NCBI RefSeq assembly: GCF_036067295.1
Contig: NZ_CP107954.1
Span: 2,232,001 to 2,296,000 of the forward strand
DNA length: 64,000 nucleotides
Direction of reading: 5' to 3'
DNA from: Kribbella sp. NBC_00382
GTDB lineage: Bacteria > Actinomycetota > Actinomycetes > Propionibacteriales > Kribbellaceae
Part shown: piece by piece, positions 1 to 6,795 of the stretch
Position numbering within the stretch: position 1 is the stretch's first letter
Layout of the letters: each line of letters opens with the position of its first letter
Made by a program: the position numbers and the translations under genes
Notes under the pieces: generated by a model
Seen by the model: the letters and a program-made list of their open reading frames with translations, nothing else
The model's database searches: none
Told to the model about the DNA's origin: nothing

Positions 1-279
1 CCAGGCGCGGGTCGCCTCGACCGGCGGCATCGCGGCGAGCAGCTCGGGCGCAGCCCCGCAGACTGCAGCCAGCTCGCTGCGGTAGACCGCCTCGACCAGC
101 GCCTCCCGGGTCGGGAAGTGCCGGTAGAGCGTGCCGATGCCGACACCGGCGTTCTTCGCGATGCCTTCGAGCGTCGCGTCCGGGCCGCAGTCGGTGAAGG
201 CCTTGCCGGCGGCGTCGAGCAGCAGATCGCGGTTGCGCTGAGCATCCGCCCGCAGCGGCCGCTCGTTGGTGGCACCCAT
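1..279 (-). CDS. TetR-family transcriptional regulator, N-terminal part (runs off window)
   Basis: The first 93 codons are read from an ATG at 279 to the window edge without a stop. The translation has the TetR N-terminal helix-turn-helix: an LLLDAAGKAF first helix, then IAKNAGVGIGTLYRHF, the recognition segment typical of the family, followed by PTREALVEAVYR. The C-terminal ligand-binding domain lies outside the window, so neither the ligand nor the target can be guessed. There is no good Shine-Dalgarno just upstream. A short TetR-like C-terminal remnant follows on the opposite strand. Confidence 0.85.
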   Translation of the reverse strand, partial: MGATNERPLRADAQRNRDLLLDAAGKAFTDCGPDATLEGIAKNAGVGIGTLYRHFPTREALVEAVYRSELAAVCGAAPELLAAMPPVEATRAW

Positions 280-321
280 CCCGATCCCCCTCTCGACGCC
301 TATCCGATGCCCCGAACCTAG

Positions 322-402
322 CCGACCCCGGCGCAGGCGGCGCTCGACCCGGAGGTGGCGACTCTGCTCTGGGAGGTCTCGCTCGACCTGCTCGCTGAAT
401 AG
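322..402 (+). pseudogene. Possible 3' remnant of a TetR-like gene
   Basis: A 26-codon open stretch ends at a TAG at 400-402 and encodes DPEVATLLWEVSLDLLAE at its C-terminus. This looks like the amphipathic last helix of a TetR-type ligand-binding domain. The frame is closed at 319-321 and no start codon or RBS fits, so it cannot be an intact gene. It may be a decayed fragment, or it may be chance in GC-rich DNA. Confidence 0.25.
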
Positions 403-414
403 TCAAAGTATTTC

Positions 415-471
415 TTGCCAGAGTTAAGTAACGGTCGTACGGTCCCTCTATCTGCTCTCGATGGAGGGACC
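415..471 (+). promoter_or_regulatory. Putative promoter and SD-overlapping inverted repeat of the GH27 gene
   Basis: TTGCCA (415-420), a 17-bp spacer and TACGGT (438-443) form a plausible sigma70-type promoter. GGTCCCTC (441-448) and GAGGGACC (464-471) are a perfect inverted repeat whose right arm overlaps the Shine-Dalgarno GGAGGG (463-468). With the promoter above, the left arm would lie at or upstream of the transcription start, so an operator is as likely as an RNA hairpin. Confidence 0.35.
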
Positions 472-477
472 GCCCCG

Positions 478-1818
478 ATGATCTCCACTCGTGTACTGCG
501 AATCGCCCTGCTCCTGCCGCTCCTGGCGGCACTCTCGCCGGGTACAACCGCCGAAGCCAGAACCACCACCGAAGCCAAGGCCAGCTTCGCCAAGCCCTTC
601 ATGGGCTGGAGCAGCTGGAGCGCTGAGTCGACCACCCGGCCGACGTACGGAACGGCGTGGCTGACCGAGGCGCACATCAAGGACGCCGCCGACGCGGTGG
701 CGACCAAGCTGAAGTCGGCCGGGTACAGCTACATCAACATCGACGCCGGCTGGAACGCGACGACGGCGTGGAGTTTCCACAGCGACGCCAACGGCATCCC
801 CGATCCTGATCCGGCCCGATTCCCGAGCGGGATCAGTGGGATCGCGAGCTACATCCACGGCAAGGGCCTGAAGGCCGGCATCTACATGGCCGCCGGGCTG
901 GAGCAAGAGGCGTACAACAAGAGCGCACCGATCGTCGGTACCAGTTGCACCGTCCGCGACATCGTCGTCCTGCCGCTGACGCCCACCAACAAGTGGGGCG
1001 GCAACTGGAAGGTCGACTACAGCAAGCCCTGTGCGCAGCAGTACTTCAACTCGATCATCAACAAGTACGCCTCCTGGGGCGTGGACTTCCTCAAGGTCGA
1101 CGGGGTGACCGCCGACAACGTGCCCGACATCCAGGCGATCTCCCAGGCGATCGACCAGTCCGGCCGCTCGATCTGGCTGACCGCGAGCGCCTGGCCGGTC
1201 GACCTTGCGGCAGGCGACGGACTCCGGCCGTGGGCGAACGGCGTACGGATCGATACCGATGTCGAGTGCTACTGCGGTACGACGTCGACCTGGACCGGCT
1301 CGGTCGACGACCGGTGGGACGACCTGCCCAACTGGCTGAGCAAGCTCACCTCGAGCTACCTGCCCGACCTGGACTCGATGCCGATCAACAACAACACCGG
1401 CAGCGCGCTGCAGGACGGGATCAACGACGCCGAGCGGCAATCGGTGATGACGTTCTGGTCGATGGCGTCGGCTCCCCTGTACGTCGGTGGCGACGTCTAC
1501 TGGATGGACAACTCGGCCATTGCGATCCTGACCAACCCCGAGGTGGTCGCGGTCGACCAGGCGGCCGTGCTGCCGACCCGCATCACCTCGGGCAATTCAC
1601 AGGTCTGGAAGAAGATCATCAATGGTGTCACCTACGCCGCCGTCTACAACCTCGGATCGTCGAGCACCAACATCACGGTGAGCTGGAGTTCCCTCGGCCT
1701 GAGTGGCATCAAGACCGTCCGCGACCTGGTGGCGCGTGCGGATCTGGGCAGCTTCAACAACAGCTGGACAGCCTCCAACGTGCCCGCGCACGGGTCCCGT
1801 TTGATCAAGATCAGCTGA
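478..1818 (+). CDS. Secreted GH27-type alpha-galactosidase family glycoside hydrolase
   Basis: This 446-residue protein starts at ATG 478, chosen because GGAGGG lies 9 bp upstream and a Sec signal peptide follows (basic N-terminus, a Leu/Ala core, cleavage near residue 26). The (beta/alpha)8 domain begins with MGWSSWS and YINIDAGW, the GH27 N-terminal signature. LKVDG (about residue 208) carries the predicted nucleophile Asp, and VRIDTDVE (about 258) the likely acid/base. WSMASAPLYVGGD precedes the C-terminal beta-sandwich, which ends in the family-like VPAHGSRLIKI. It probably removes terminal alpha-galactosyl or related residues from plant or microbial polysaccharides outside the cell. The exact sugar is uncertain, because GH27 also contains beta-L-arabinopyranosidases and N-acetylgalactosaminidases. 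No CBM is present. Confidence 0.85.
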   Translation: MISTRVLRIALLLPLLAALSPGTTAEARTTTEAKASFAKPFMGWSSWSAESTTRPTYGTAWLTEAHIKDAADAVATKLKSAGYSYINIDAGWNATTAWSFHSDANGIPDPDPARFPSGISGIASYIHGKGLKAGIYMAAGLEQEAYNKSAPIVGTSCTVRDIVVLPLTPTNKWGGNWKVDYSKPCAQQYFNSIINKYASWGVDFLKVDGVTADNVPDIQAISQAIDQSGRSIWLTASAWPVDLAAGDGLRPWANGVRIDTDVECYCGTTSTWTGSVDDRWDDLPNWLSKLTSSYLPDLDSMPINNNTGSALQDGINDAERQSVMTFWSMASAPLYVGGDVYWMDNSAIAILTNPEVVAVDQAAVLPTRITSGNSQVWKKIINGVTYAAVYNLGSSSTNITVSWSSLGLSGIKTVRDLVARADLGSFNNSWTASNVPAHGSRLIKIS

Positions 1819-1827
1819 GCGGTCAGC

Positions 1828-1880
1828 GGTCAGGTTCCCGGCTCGGCTACGGTCTGGCGCCTCGGGCCGGTAACCTGACC
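1828..1880. terminator. Long inverted repeat between GH27 and FemAB-like gene
   Basis: GGTCAGGTT (1828-1836) pairs perfectly with AACCTGACC (1872-1880). The stem continues with CCGGC (1838-1842) and GCCGG (1866-1870) after one mismatch, leaving a 23-nt loop. There is no T-run. It may end GH27 transcription. Because its right arm stops 4 nt before the next GTG, it could also be an operator or translational element. Confidence 0.4.
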
Positions 1881-1884
1881 GACC

Positions 1885-3015
1885 GTGAGTGACTTGAGCA
1901 TCCGGACCATCTCCGCCGAGCAGCACGCCGCCTATCTCGCGGCGCAGCCCTCGGCCAGCTTCCTGCAGACCCCTGGCTGGGCGGCGGTGAAGAGCGAGTG
2001 GAAGGCCGAGTCACTGGGCTGGTTCGATCCGGCGGCTCCGAACGATCTGCTGGGCGTTGCACTGGTGCTCTACCGCCAGATGCCGAAGGTCAAGCGCTAC
2101 CTCGCCTACCTGCCCGAGGGCCCGGTGATCGACTGGGACGCGATCGACCTCGGCCGGTACCTCCGCCCGCTGGCCGCGCACTGTCAGGAGCAGGGCGCCT
2201 TCGGCCTGCGGATGGGGCCGCCGGTGCCGATGCGGCGCTGGCACGCGCAGACGATCAAGGACGCCATCGCCGGTGGGCAGCAGCCCAAGCTCGGCGATGT
2301 CCGCCCGGATGTGATCGAGCCGTCCGGCGCGACCGTGGCGGCCCAGTTGCGCGCGCTGGGCTGGAAGGCGCCGCGGGCGGTCGAGGGATTCGCGGCCGGC
2401 CAACCGCAGTACGTCTTCCAGGTGCCGCTGGCCGGTAAGACCGAGGCGGACCTGCTGACCGGGATGAACCAGCAGTGGCGGCGCAACATCAAGAAGTCGG
2501 CCAAGCTGGGCGTCGAGGTCACCCTGGGCACGCCCGAGGACCTGAAGGCCTTCCACGCGCTGTACGTCGAGACGGCTGAGCGGGACCACTTCACCCCCCG
2601 GCCGCTGCCGTACTTCCAGAAGATGTACGAGGCGATGTCGACCCAGCCGGCCGACTGCTGTGACTTCCGGCTCTACAACGCCTACCACGAGGGCGATCTG
2701 GTCGCATCGACGATCTGGGTCCGGGTGGGCGGTCATTCCTGGTACTCCTACGGTGCCAGCTCGACCGCGAAGCGAGACGTCCGTGGATCGAACGCGATCC
2801 AGTGGCGAATGATGAGCGACGCGCTGAACTCCGGCGCGTTCGTGTACGACCTACGGGGCATCACCGACACCTTGGACCCGAACGACTCGCATGTCGGGTT
2901 GATCCAGTTCAAGACCGGCACCGGCGGCGAAGCCGTCGAGTACGTCGGTGAGTGGGATCTGCCGTTGAACAAGGCGCTCTACACCGCATTCGACCTCTAC
3001 ATGAGACGGCGATGA
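1885..3015 (+). CDS. FemAB/FemX-like aminoacyl-tRNA-dependent peptidyltransferase
   Basis: This is a 376-residue protein with the double-GNAT layout of FemABX enzymes. The first half contains SFLQTPGWAAVKSEW and RYLAYLPEGPVIDW. The second contains MNQQWRRNIKKSAKLGVEV, a HALYVETAERDHF segment, and WYSYGASS followed by DLRGI near the C-terminus. Family members add amino acids from aminoacyl-tRNA to lipid II stem peptides to build peptidoglycan cross-bridges on the inner membrane face. The start is GTG 1885. No convincing SD precedes it, and a hairpin arm ends 4 nt upstream, so a leaderless or structured start is possible. The next gene follows after 4 bp, so the two are probably one transcript. 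The amino acid added is unknown. Confidence 0.85.
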   Translation: MSDLSIRTISAEQHAAYLAAQPSASFLQTPGWAAVKSEWKAESLGWFDPAAPNDLLGVALVLYRQMPKVKRYLAYLPEGPVIDWDAIDLGRYLRPLAAHCQEQGAFGLRMGPPVPMRRWHAQTIKDAIAGGQQPKLGDVRPDVIEPSGATVAAQLRALGWKAPRAVEGFAAGQPQYVFQVPLAGKTEADLLTGMNQQWRRNIKKSAKLGVEVTLGTPEDLKAFHALYVETAERDHFTPRPLPYFQKMYEAMSTQPADCCDFRLYNAYHEGDLVASTIWVRVGGHSWYSYGASSTAKRDVRGSNAIQWRMMSDALNSGAFVYDLRGITDTLDPNDSHVGLIQFKTGTGGEAVEYVGEWDLPLNKALYTAFDLYMRRR

Positions 3016-3019
3016 CAAC

Positions 3020-4021
3020 ATGCCCCTGATCCTGCACATCGATTCCGATCGATGGCGCGACCATCTACGTTCCACGTGGAACCCCGACATCGTCCCGGTC
3101 GCCAAGGGCAACGGGTACGGCGTCGGTAACACCCGGCTGCTGGCCGAGTCCCGGGCGCTCGGCGCGCGGACGGTGGCGGTCGGGACGTACAACGAGGTCC
3201 CGCCGGACTTCAAGGACGACGTCGTGGTGCTCACGCCGTGGCGGCCGTTCCTGGAGATCCCGCAGGGCAAGAACGTCATCCACACGGTCAGCCGGCTGGC
3301 CGACCTGGTCTCGATCCCGGCCGGCAGCCGGGTACTGATCGAGGTCCAGACGTCGATGCGGCGGCACGGCATCGGCGCCCGCGAACTGCGCCACACGATG
3401 CTGCTGAACGCGCTGGACCGGATCAAGTTCGAGGGCTGGTCGCTGCACTTCCCGATGGGCGCGGGCGGTACGTCCGCGAACATCAGGGAGGCTCAGGAGC
3501 TCAGTCGCGCCGCCCGCGCGGTCCGCAACGGACCGGTCTGGGTGTCGCACGTACCGGCCCAGAAGCTCGCCGACATCGGCGAGAACGTGAAGCTCCGGAT
3601 GGGTACCGGCCTCTGGCTCGGTGACCGTGGCGCGTTCACCGTGCGGGCGACCGTGCTCGACGTGCACTCGGTCCGCCGCGGCGAACGTGTCGGCTACCGG
3701 CAGCGCCGGGTGGCCGGCGACGGGCACATTCTGGTGGTCTCCGGCGGTACCGCCCACGGCGTCGGCCTGGAGGCACCGACCGCGGCGGCGACCGTCCGGC
3801 AGCGCGCGATCGCGATGGCCAAGGGCAGTCTGGACGCCGCCGGGATGGCGTTGTCGCCGTTCACGATAGAGGGCAAGCAACGCTGGTTCGCCGAGCCGCC
3901 GCACATGCAGGCGAGCATGCTGTTCCTGCCGTCCTCAGTGGCGCCGCCGGCCGTCGGCGACGAGGTGGGCGTCGACGTCCGCTTCACCACCACGGTGTTC
4001 GACAAGATCTCGATGGACTGA
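3020..4021 (+). CDS. Alanine-racemase-fold PLP protein lacking the canonical catalytic Tyr
   Basis: This 333-residue protein has the alanine racemase N-terminal barrel: PVAKGNGYGVG (residues 26-36) matches the AKANAYGHG block whose Lys binds PLP. IEVQTSMRRHGI and LRMGTGLWLGD match the later barrel blocks. In canonical racemases the second catalytic residue is the Tyr of a GYxDG block in the C-terminal domain. Here the corresponding stretch reads VVSGGTAHGVG, so Tyr appears replaced by Thr and Asp by His. It may therefore act on another amino acid, do one-sided PLP chemistry, or only bind PLP. It lies 4 bp after the FemAB-like gene and shares its transcript, which suggests supply or selection of the amino acid for cross-bridge or related cell-surface synthesis. 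Confidence 0.7.
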   Translation: MPLILHIDSDRWRDHLRSTWNPDIVPVAKGNGYGVGNTRLLAESRALGARTVAVGTYNEVPPDFKDDVVVLTPWRPFLEIPQGKNVIHTVSRLADLVSIPAGSRVLIEVQTSMRRHGIGARELRHTMLLNALDRIKFEGWSLHFPMGAGGTSANIREAQELSRAARAVRNGPVWVSHVPAQKLADIGENVKLRMGTGLWLGDRGAFTVRATVLDVHSVRRGERVGYRQRRVAGDGHILVVSGGTAHGVGLEAPTAAATVRQRAIAMAKGSLDAAGMALSPFTIEGKQRWFAEPPHMQASMLFLPSSVAPPAVGDEVGVDVRFTTTVFDKISMD

Positions 4022-4029
4022 GCCCGGGC

Positions 4030-4060
4030 TTGACTTCAGGTGCACCTGAAGTTCGAGCCT
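4030..4060 (+). promoter_or_regulatory. MerR-type promoter with 20-bp perfect palindrome
   Basis: The -35 TTGACT (4030-4035) and -10-like GAGCCT (4055-4060) are separated by 19 bp, the over-long spacing characteristic of MerR-activated promoters. The spacer region contains the perfect palindrome ACTTCAGGTGCACCTGAAGT (4033-4052). Transcription would begin at about 4067-4068, at or next to the ATG of the methyltransferase, which has no SD and so is probably leaderless. Confidence 0.75.
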
Positions 4061-4067
4061 TGGCTGT

Positions 4068-4748
4068 ATGGCTGAACACAACTTCTTGGCCGGCCTCCGG
4101 CTCGGCGCCGGGGACACCTGTGTGGATGTGGGCTGTGGCGACGGGGGCGCCACCGCCGAGCTCGTCCGCGCGCACGTGAAGGCGATCGGTGTCGACCCGG
4201 ATCCCGCGGTGATCGCCGCCGCGAGCGCGCGCACACCGGGGGCGGTGTTTCACGTGGCACATTCCGGCGACCTGCCGCTCGAGGACGAATCGGTCGACGG
4301 CTACCACGCCGCCAACCTCTTCCACCTCCTGCCCGATCCACTGCCCACCTTGGCGGAGGCCCAGCGGGTACTACGCCCTGGCGGGCGGATCGCGCTGATC
4401 GGCCAGGACTACGGCTTCCTGATGCTGGACAGCGACGACCAGGATCTGACCGACGTGATCGGCCTCGGTCTGGAGTCCCGATGGGTGGCGCCGCGGGCCG
4501 CGCGGAGTTATCGCGATCTCCTCCTCGGCACCGGGTTCGACGAGGTGGAGGTCAGGGTCCACGCGCGGGTGACCACCGACTACGGGCAACTGGCCGATGA
4601 CCTGGCGGAGGCCGCATCGGCTTCAGTCAAGAAGGCGTTGATCACCCGAGAGGACGCCGACGGCTGGCTGGCCGAGCAGGCCGACCGAGGCCGGCGCGAT
4701 CGCTTCCTCGGCATCGCGCCGATCCTCATGGTCACCGGCACCCGTTAA
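4068..4748 (+). CDS. Class I SAM-dependent methyltransferase
   Basis: This 226-residue enzyme has a Methyltransf_11-type Rossmann fold. Motif I is DVGCGDGGA (about residues 18-26), the acidic end of beta2 is GVDPD, and DLPLEDESVDGYH followed by VLRPGGRI form motifs II-III. The substrate cannot be read from the sequence. The gene has its own MerR-type promoter immediately upstream, with a probable leaderless start at ATG 4068. This points to induction by a small-molecule or redox signal and a role in modifying a xenobiotic or metabolite. No MerR gene is adjacent; the one at 41.7-42.3 kb has different operators. It ends 15 bp from the convergent sulfoquinovose-synthase-like gene. Confidence 0.85.
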   Translation: MAEHNFLAGLRLGAGDTCVDVGCGDGGATAELVRAHVKAIGVDPDPAVIAAASARTPGAVFHVAHSGDLPLEDESVDGYHAANLFHLLPDPLPTLAEAQRVLRPGGRIALIGQDYGFLMLDSDDQDLTDVIGLGLESRWVAPRAARSYRDLLLGTGFDEVEVRVHARVTTDYGQLADDLAEAASASVKKALITREDADGWLAEQADRGRRDRFLGIAPILMVTGTR

Positions 4749-4763
4749 CTCACAGCCCGAGCC

Positions 4764-5921
4764 TCAGCCGGCCTTGAGACCGCCGCGCCAGCGGACGGTC
4801 GGGAGCAGGGCTTCCAGGTTCACCCGATCCTTGTACTCGGCAACGATCGGGAACAGCGACTCGATCAGCGTCTCCGACAGCAAGTGCGGCTGCAGGCCGA
4901 GGCCGACCAGGCCGGTGTGCTTGACGTTGTAGTAGTGCTCCGGCTGCTCGACCCGCGGGTTCTCCAGGTGGTCGACCTGGACCGGACCGGGGAAGCACTC
5001 GGCCACCTTCTCGGCGATCTCGCCGACCGAGTAGCTCTCGGTCATCTGGTTGAAGACCCGGAACTCGCCCACGTCCGCAGGGTTCTCGACCGCGAGCCGG
5101 ATGCACTCGATGGTGTCCCGGATGTCCAGCAGGCCACGGGTCTGGCCGCCGGTGCCGTAGACGGTCAGTGGCTCACCGAGCACAGCCTGGATGACGAAGC
5201 GGTTCAGCACCGTGCCGAACACGGCGTCGTAGTCCAACCGCGTGGCCAGCCGCGGATCCCGGATCGTCTGAGGCGTCTGCTGGCCGTAGACCACGCCCTG
5301 GTTGAGATCGGTGACGCGCAGTCCCCAGACCCGGCAGCCGAACTCCAGGTTGTGCGAGTCGTGCACCTTGCTCAGGTGGTAGAACGAGCCCGGCTTCTTC
5401 GGATAGAGCATCCGGTCCTTGCGCCCGTTGTGCTCGACCTCCAGCCAGCCCTCCTCGATGTCGATGTTGGGGGTTCCGTACTCCCCCATCGTGCCGAGTT
5501 TGACCAGGTGGATGTCCGGGTCGATCTCGGCCATGGCGTACATCAGGTTGAGGGTGCCGATCACGTTGTTCTGCTGCGTGTACACGGCGTGCTGCCGGTC
5601 GATCATCGAGTACGGAGCGGCCCGCTGCTCGGCGAAGTGCACAATCGCCTCGGGCCGGAACTCACGAAGTACCCGGTAGAGGAAGTCGGCGTCGCACAGA
5701 TCACCGGTGTACGCCGTGATCTGTTGCCCGGACACCTCTTGCCAGGCGGCGACCCGGGTGTCGAGGTCTTCGATCGGGACCAGGCTGTCGACACCGAGTT
5801 CACGGTCGTAACCTCGCCGCGCGAAGTTGTCGAGCACCGCTGTCTGATGTCCGCTGTCGGACAGATGCAGTGCTGTCGGCCACCCCAGGTAACCGTCACC
5901 ACCCAGGACGAGAACGCGCAC
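4764..5921 (-). CDS. UDP-sulfoquinovose synthase-like NAD-dependent epimerase/dehydratase
   Basis: This extended SDR of 385 residues starts at GTG 5921, chosen because RVLVLGGDGYLGWPTALHL, the NAD-binding end of the family, begins directly there and GGAAGG and GGTGG lie upstream. Several blocks match SQD1/Agl3: LGTMGEYGTPNIDI, the catalytic SFYHLSKVHDSHN (YxxxK), DLNQGVVYG, and the late LTVYGTGGQTRGLLDIRD. Such enzymes convert UDP-glucose and sulfite to UDP-sulfoquinovose using bound NAD. The product could serve sulfolipid or a sulfonated surface glycan. No SqdX-type transferase is adjacent, although glycosyltransferase genes start about 800 bp away. It is divergent from a methyltransferase. 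Confidence 0.85.
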   Translation of the reverse strand: MRVLVLGGDGYLGWPTALHLSDSGHQTAVLDNFARRGYDRELGVDSLVPIEDLDTRVAAWQEVSGQQITAYTGDLCDADFLYRVLREFRPEAIVHFAEQRAAPYSMIDRQHAVYTQQNNVIGTLNLMYAMAEIDPDIHLVKLGTMGEYGTPNIDIEEGWLEVEHNGRKDRMLYPKKPGSFYHLSKVHDSHNLEFGCRVWGLRVTDLNQGVVYGQQTPQTIRDPRLATRLDYDAVFGTVLNRFVIQAVLGEPLTVYGTGGQTRGLLDIRDTIECIRLAVENPADVGEFRVFNQMTESYSVGEIAEKVAECFPGPVQVDHLENPRVEQPEHYYNVKHTGLVGLGLQPHLLSETLIESLFPIVAEYKDRVNLEALLPTVRWRGGLKAG

Positions 5922-6060
5922 GGACCAACCACCTTCCGGACGGAAATGTTGCCTTTGTCCTGTCATGTGTACCCAGCCAGTGCAGGATTCACCTGCGTGG
6001 AAGCTGGCAATCTCCTGTGAATTCGGTCGCAGCGGCAACGGTTGGGGCGGACGATGCAGA

Positions 6061-6795
6061 ATGGGCTGGATGCAAGAACATGCCGGAGCCTTCAGCAACG
6101 CCACCGGGCGCGCCCTCGAGCAGGGCGGCGCCGACCAGCCGCGGTATCGCCGCTATCAACGAGAACTGATCGCGCCGTACTGCGGACGCTCCGTGCTCGA
6201 GGTGGGTGCGGGACTCGGCGAGTTCGCGGCCGAGTTCACCGGTCTGGACCGGTTAGTTGTCACCGACGCCGATCCGGGCGCGGTTTCCCTGCTGGACAAG
6301 CGTTTCAGCGACCGCCCCGAGGTCGAGGCCCGACAACTTGCTTTAGGCAATGACTTTGAACTGGCCGAGCCGGTCGAGTCGGTGATCGCGATCAACGTGC
6401 TCGAGCACATCGAGGACGACGCCGGCGCGCTGGCCGCGTTGGCGAAACTCGTCGTGCCCGGCGGGACCATCGTGTTGTGGGTGCCCGGGTACCAGCAGCT
6501 GTACGGCGAGTTCGACCGTCGCGTCGGGCACTTCCGCCGCTACACGCCGGCCACCGTCAGCGACGCCGTACTCCGGGCAGGCCTGACCGTGGAGGTCGCC
6601 AAGCCGGTCAACCTGCTGGGCGGAATCGCTTGGTGGGCAGCGGTCCGACGCGGCGGCAGCACCGCGCCCAATCCGAAGCTGGTGGCGGTCTACGACCGCG
6701 TTGTAGTACCGGTCACGCGGGCGGTCGAGCGTCGGGTGCGCGTTCCTTTCGGCCAAACCGTACTGTGCGTGGCACGTACTCCCGCAGCCACGTAG
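6061..6795 (+). CDS. Class I SAM-dependent methyltransferase near glycan genes
   Basis: A methyltransferase of about 244 residues. Motif I is LEVGAGLGEF, the following acidic strand is VVTDADPG, and VIAINVLEHIEDD plus LVVPGGTIVLWVPG are typical of family 11/12 enzymes. YGEFDRRVGHFRRYT resembles methyltransferases linked to polyprenol and glycan loci. ATG 6061 and ATG 6070 are both possible and neither has a strong SD; 6061 was taken. It is divergent from the UDP-sulfoquinovose-synthase-like gene with a 139-bp gap. Its last 83 bp overlap the 3' end of the convergent glycosyltransferase gene, so the two transcripts are antisense at their ends. Confidence 0.8.
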   Translation: MGWMQEHAGAFSNATGRALEQGGADQPRYRRYQRELIAPYCGRSVLEVGAGLGEFAAEFTGLDRLVVTDADPGAVSLLDKRFSDRPEVEARQLALGNDFELAEPVESVIAINVLEHIEDDAGALAALAKLVVPGGTIVLWVPGYQQLYGEFDRRVGHFRRYTPATVSDAVLRAGLTVEVAKPVNLLGGIAWWAAVRRGGSTAPNPKLVAVYDRVVVPVTRAVERRVRVPFGQTVLCVARTPAAT

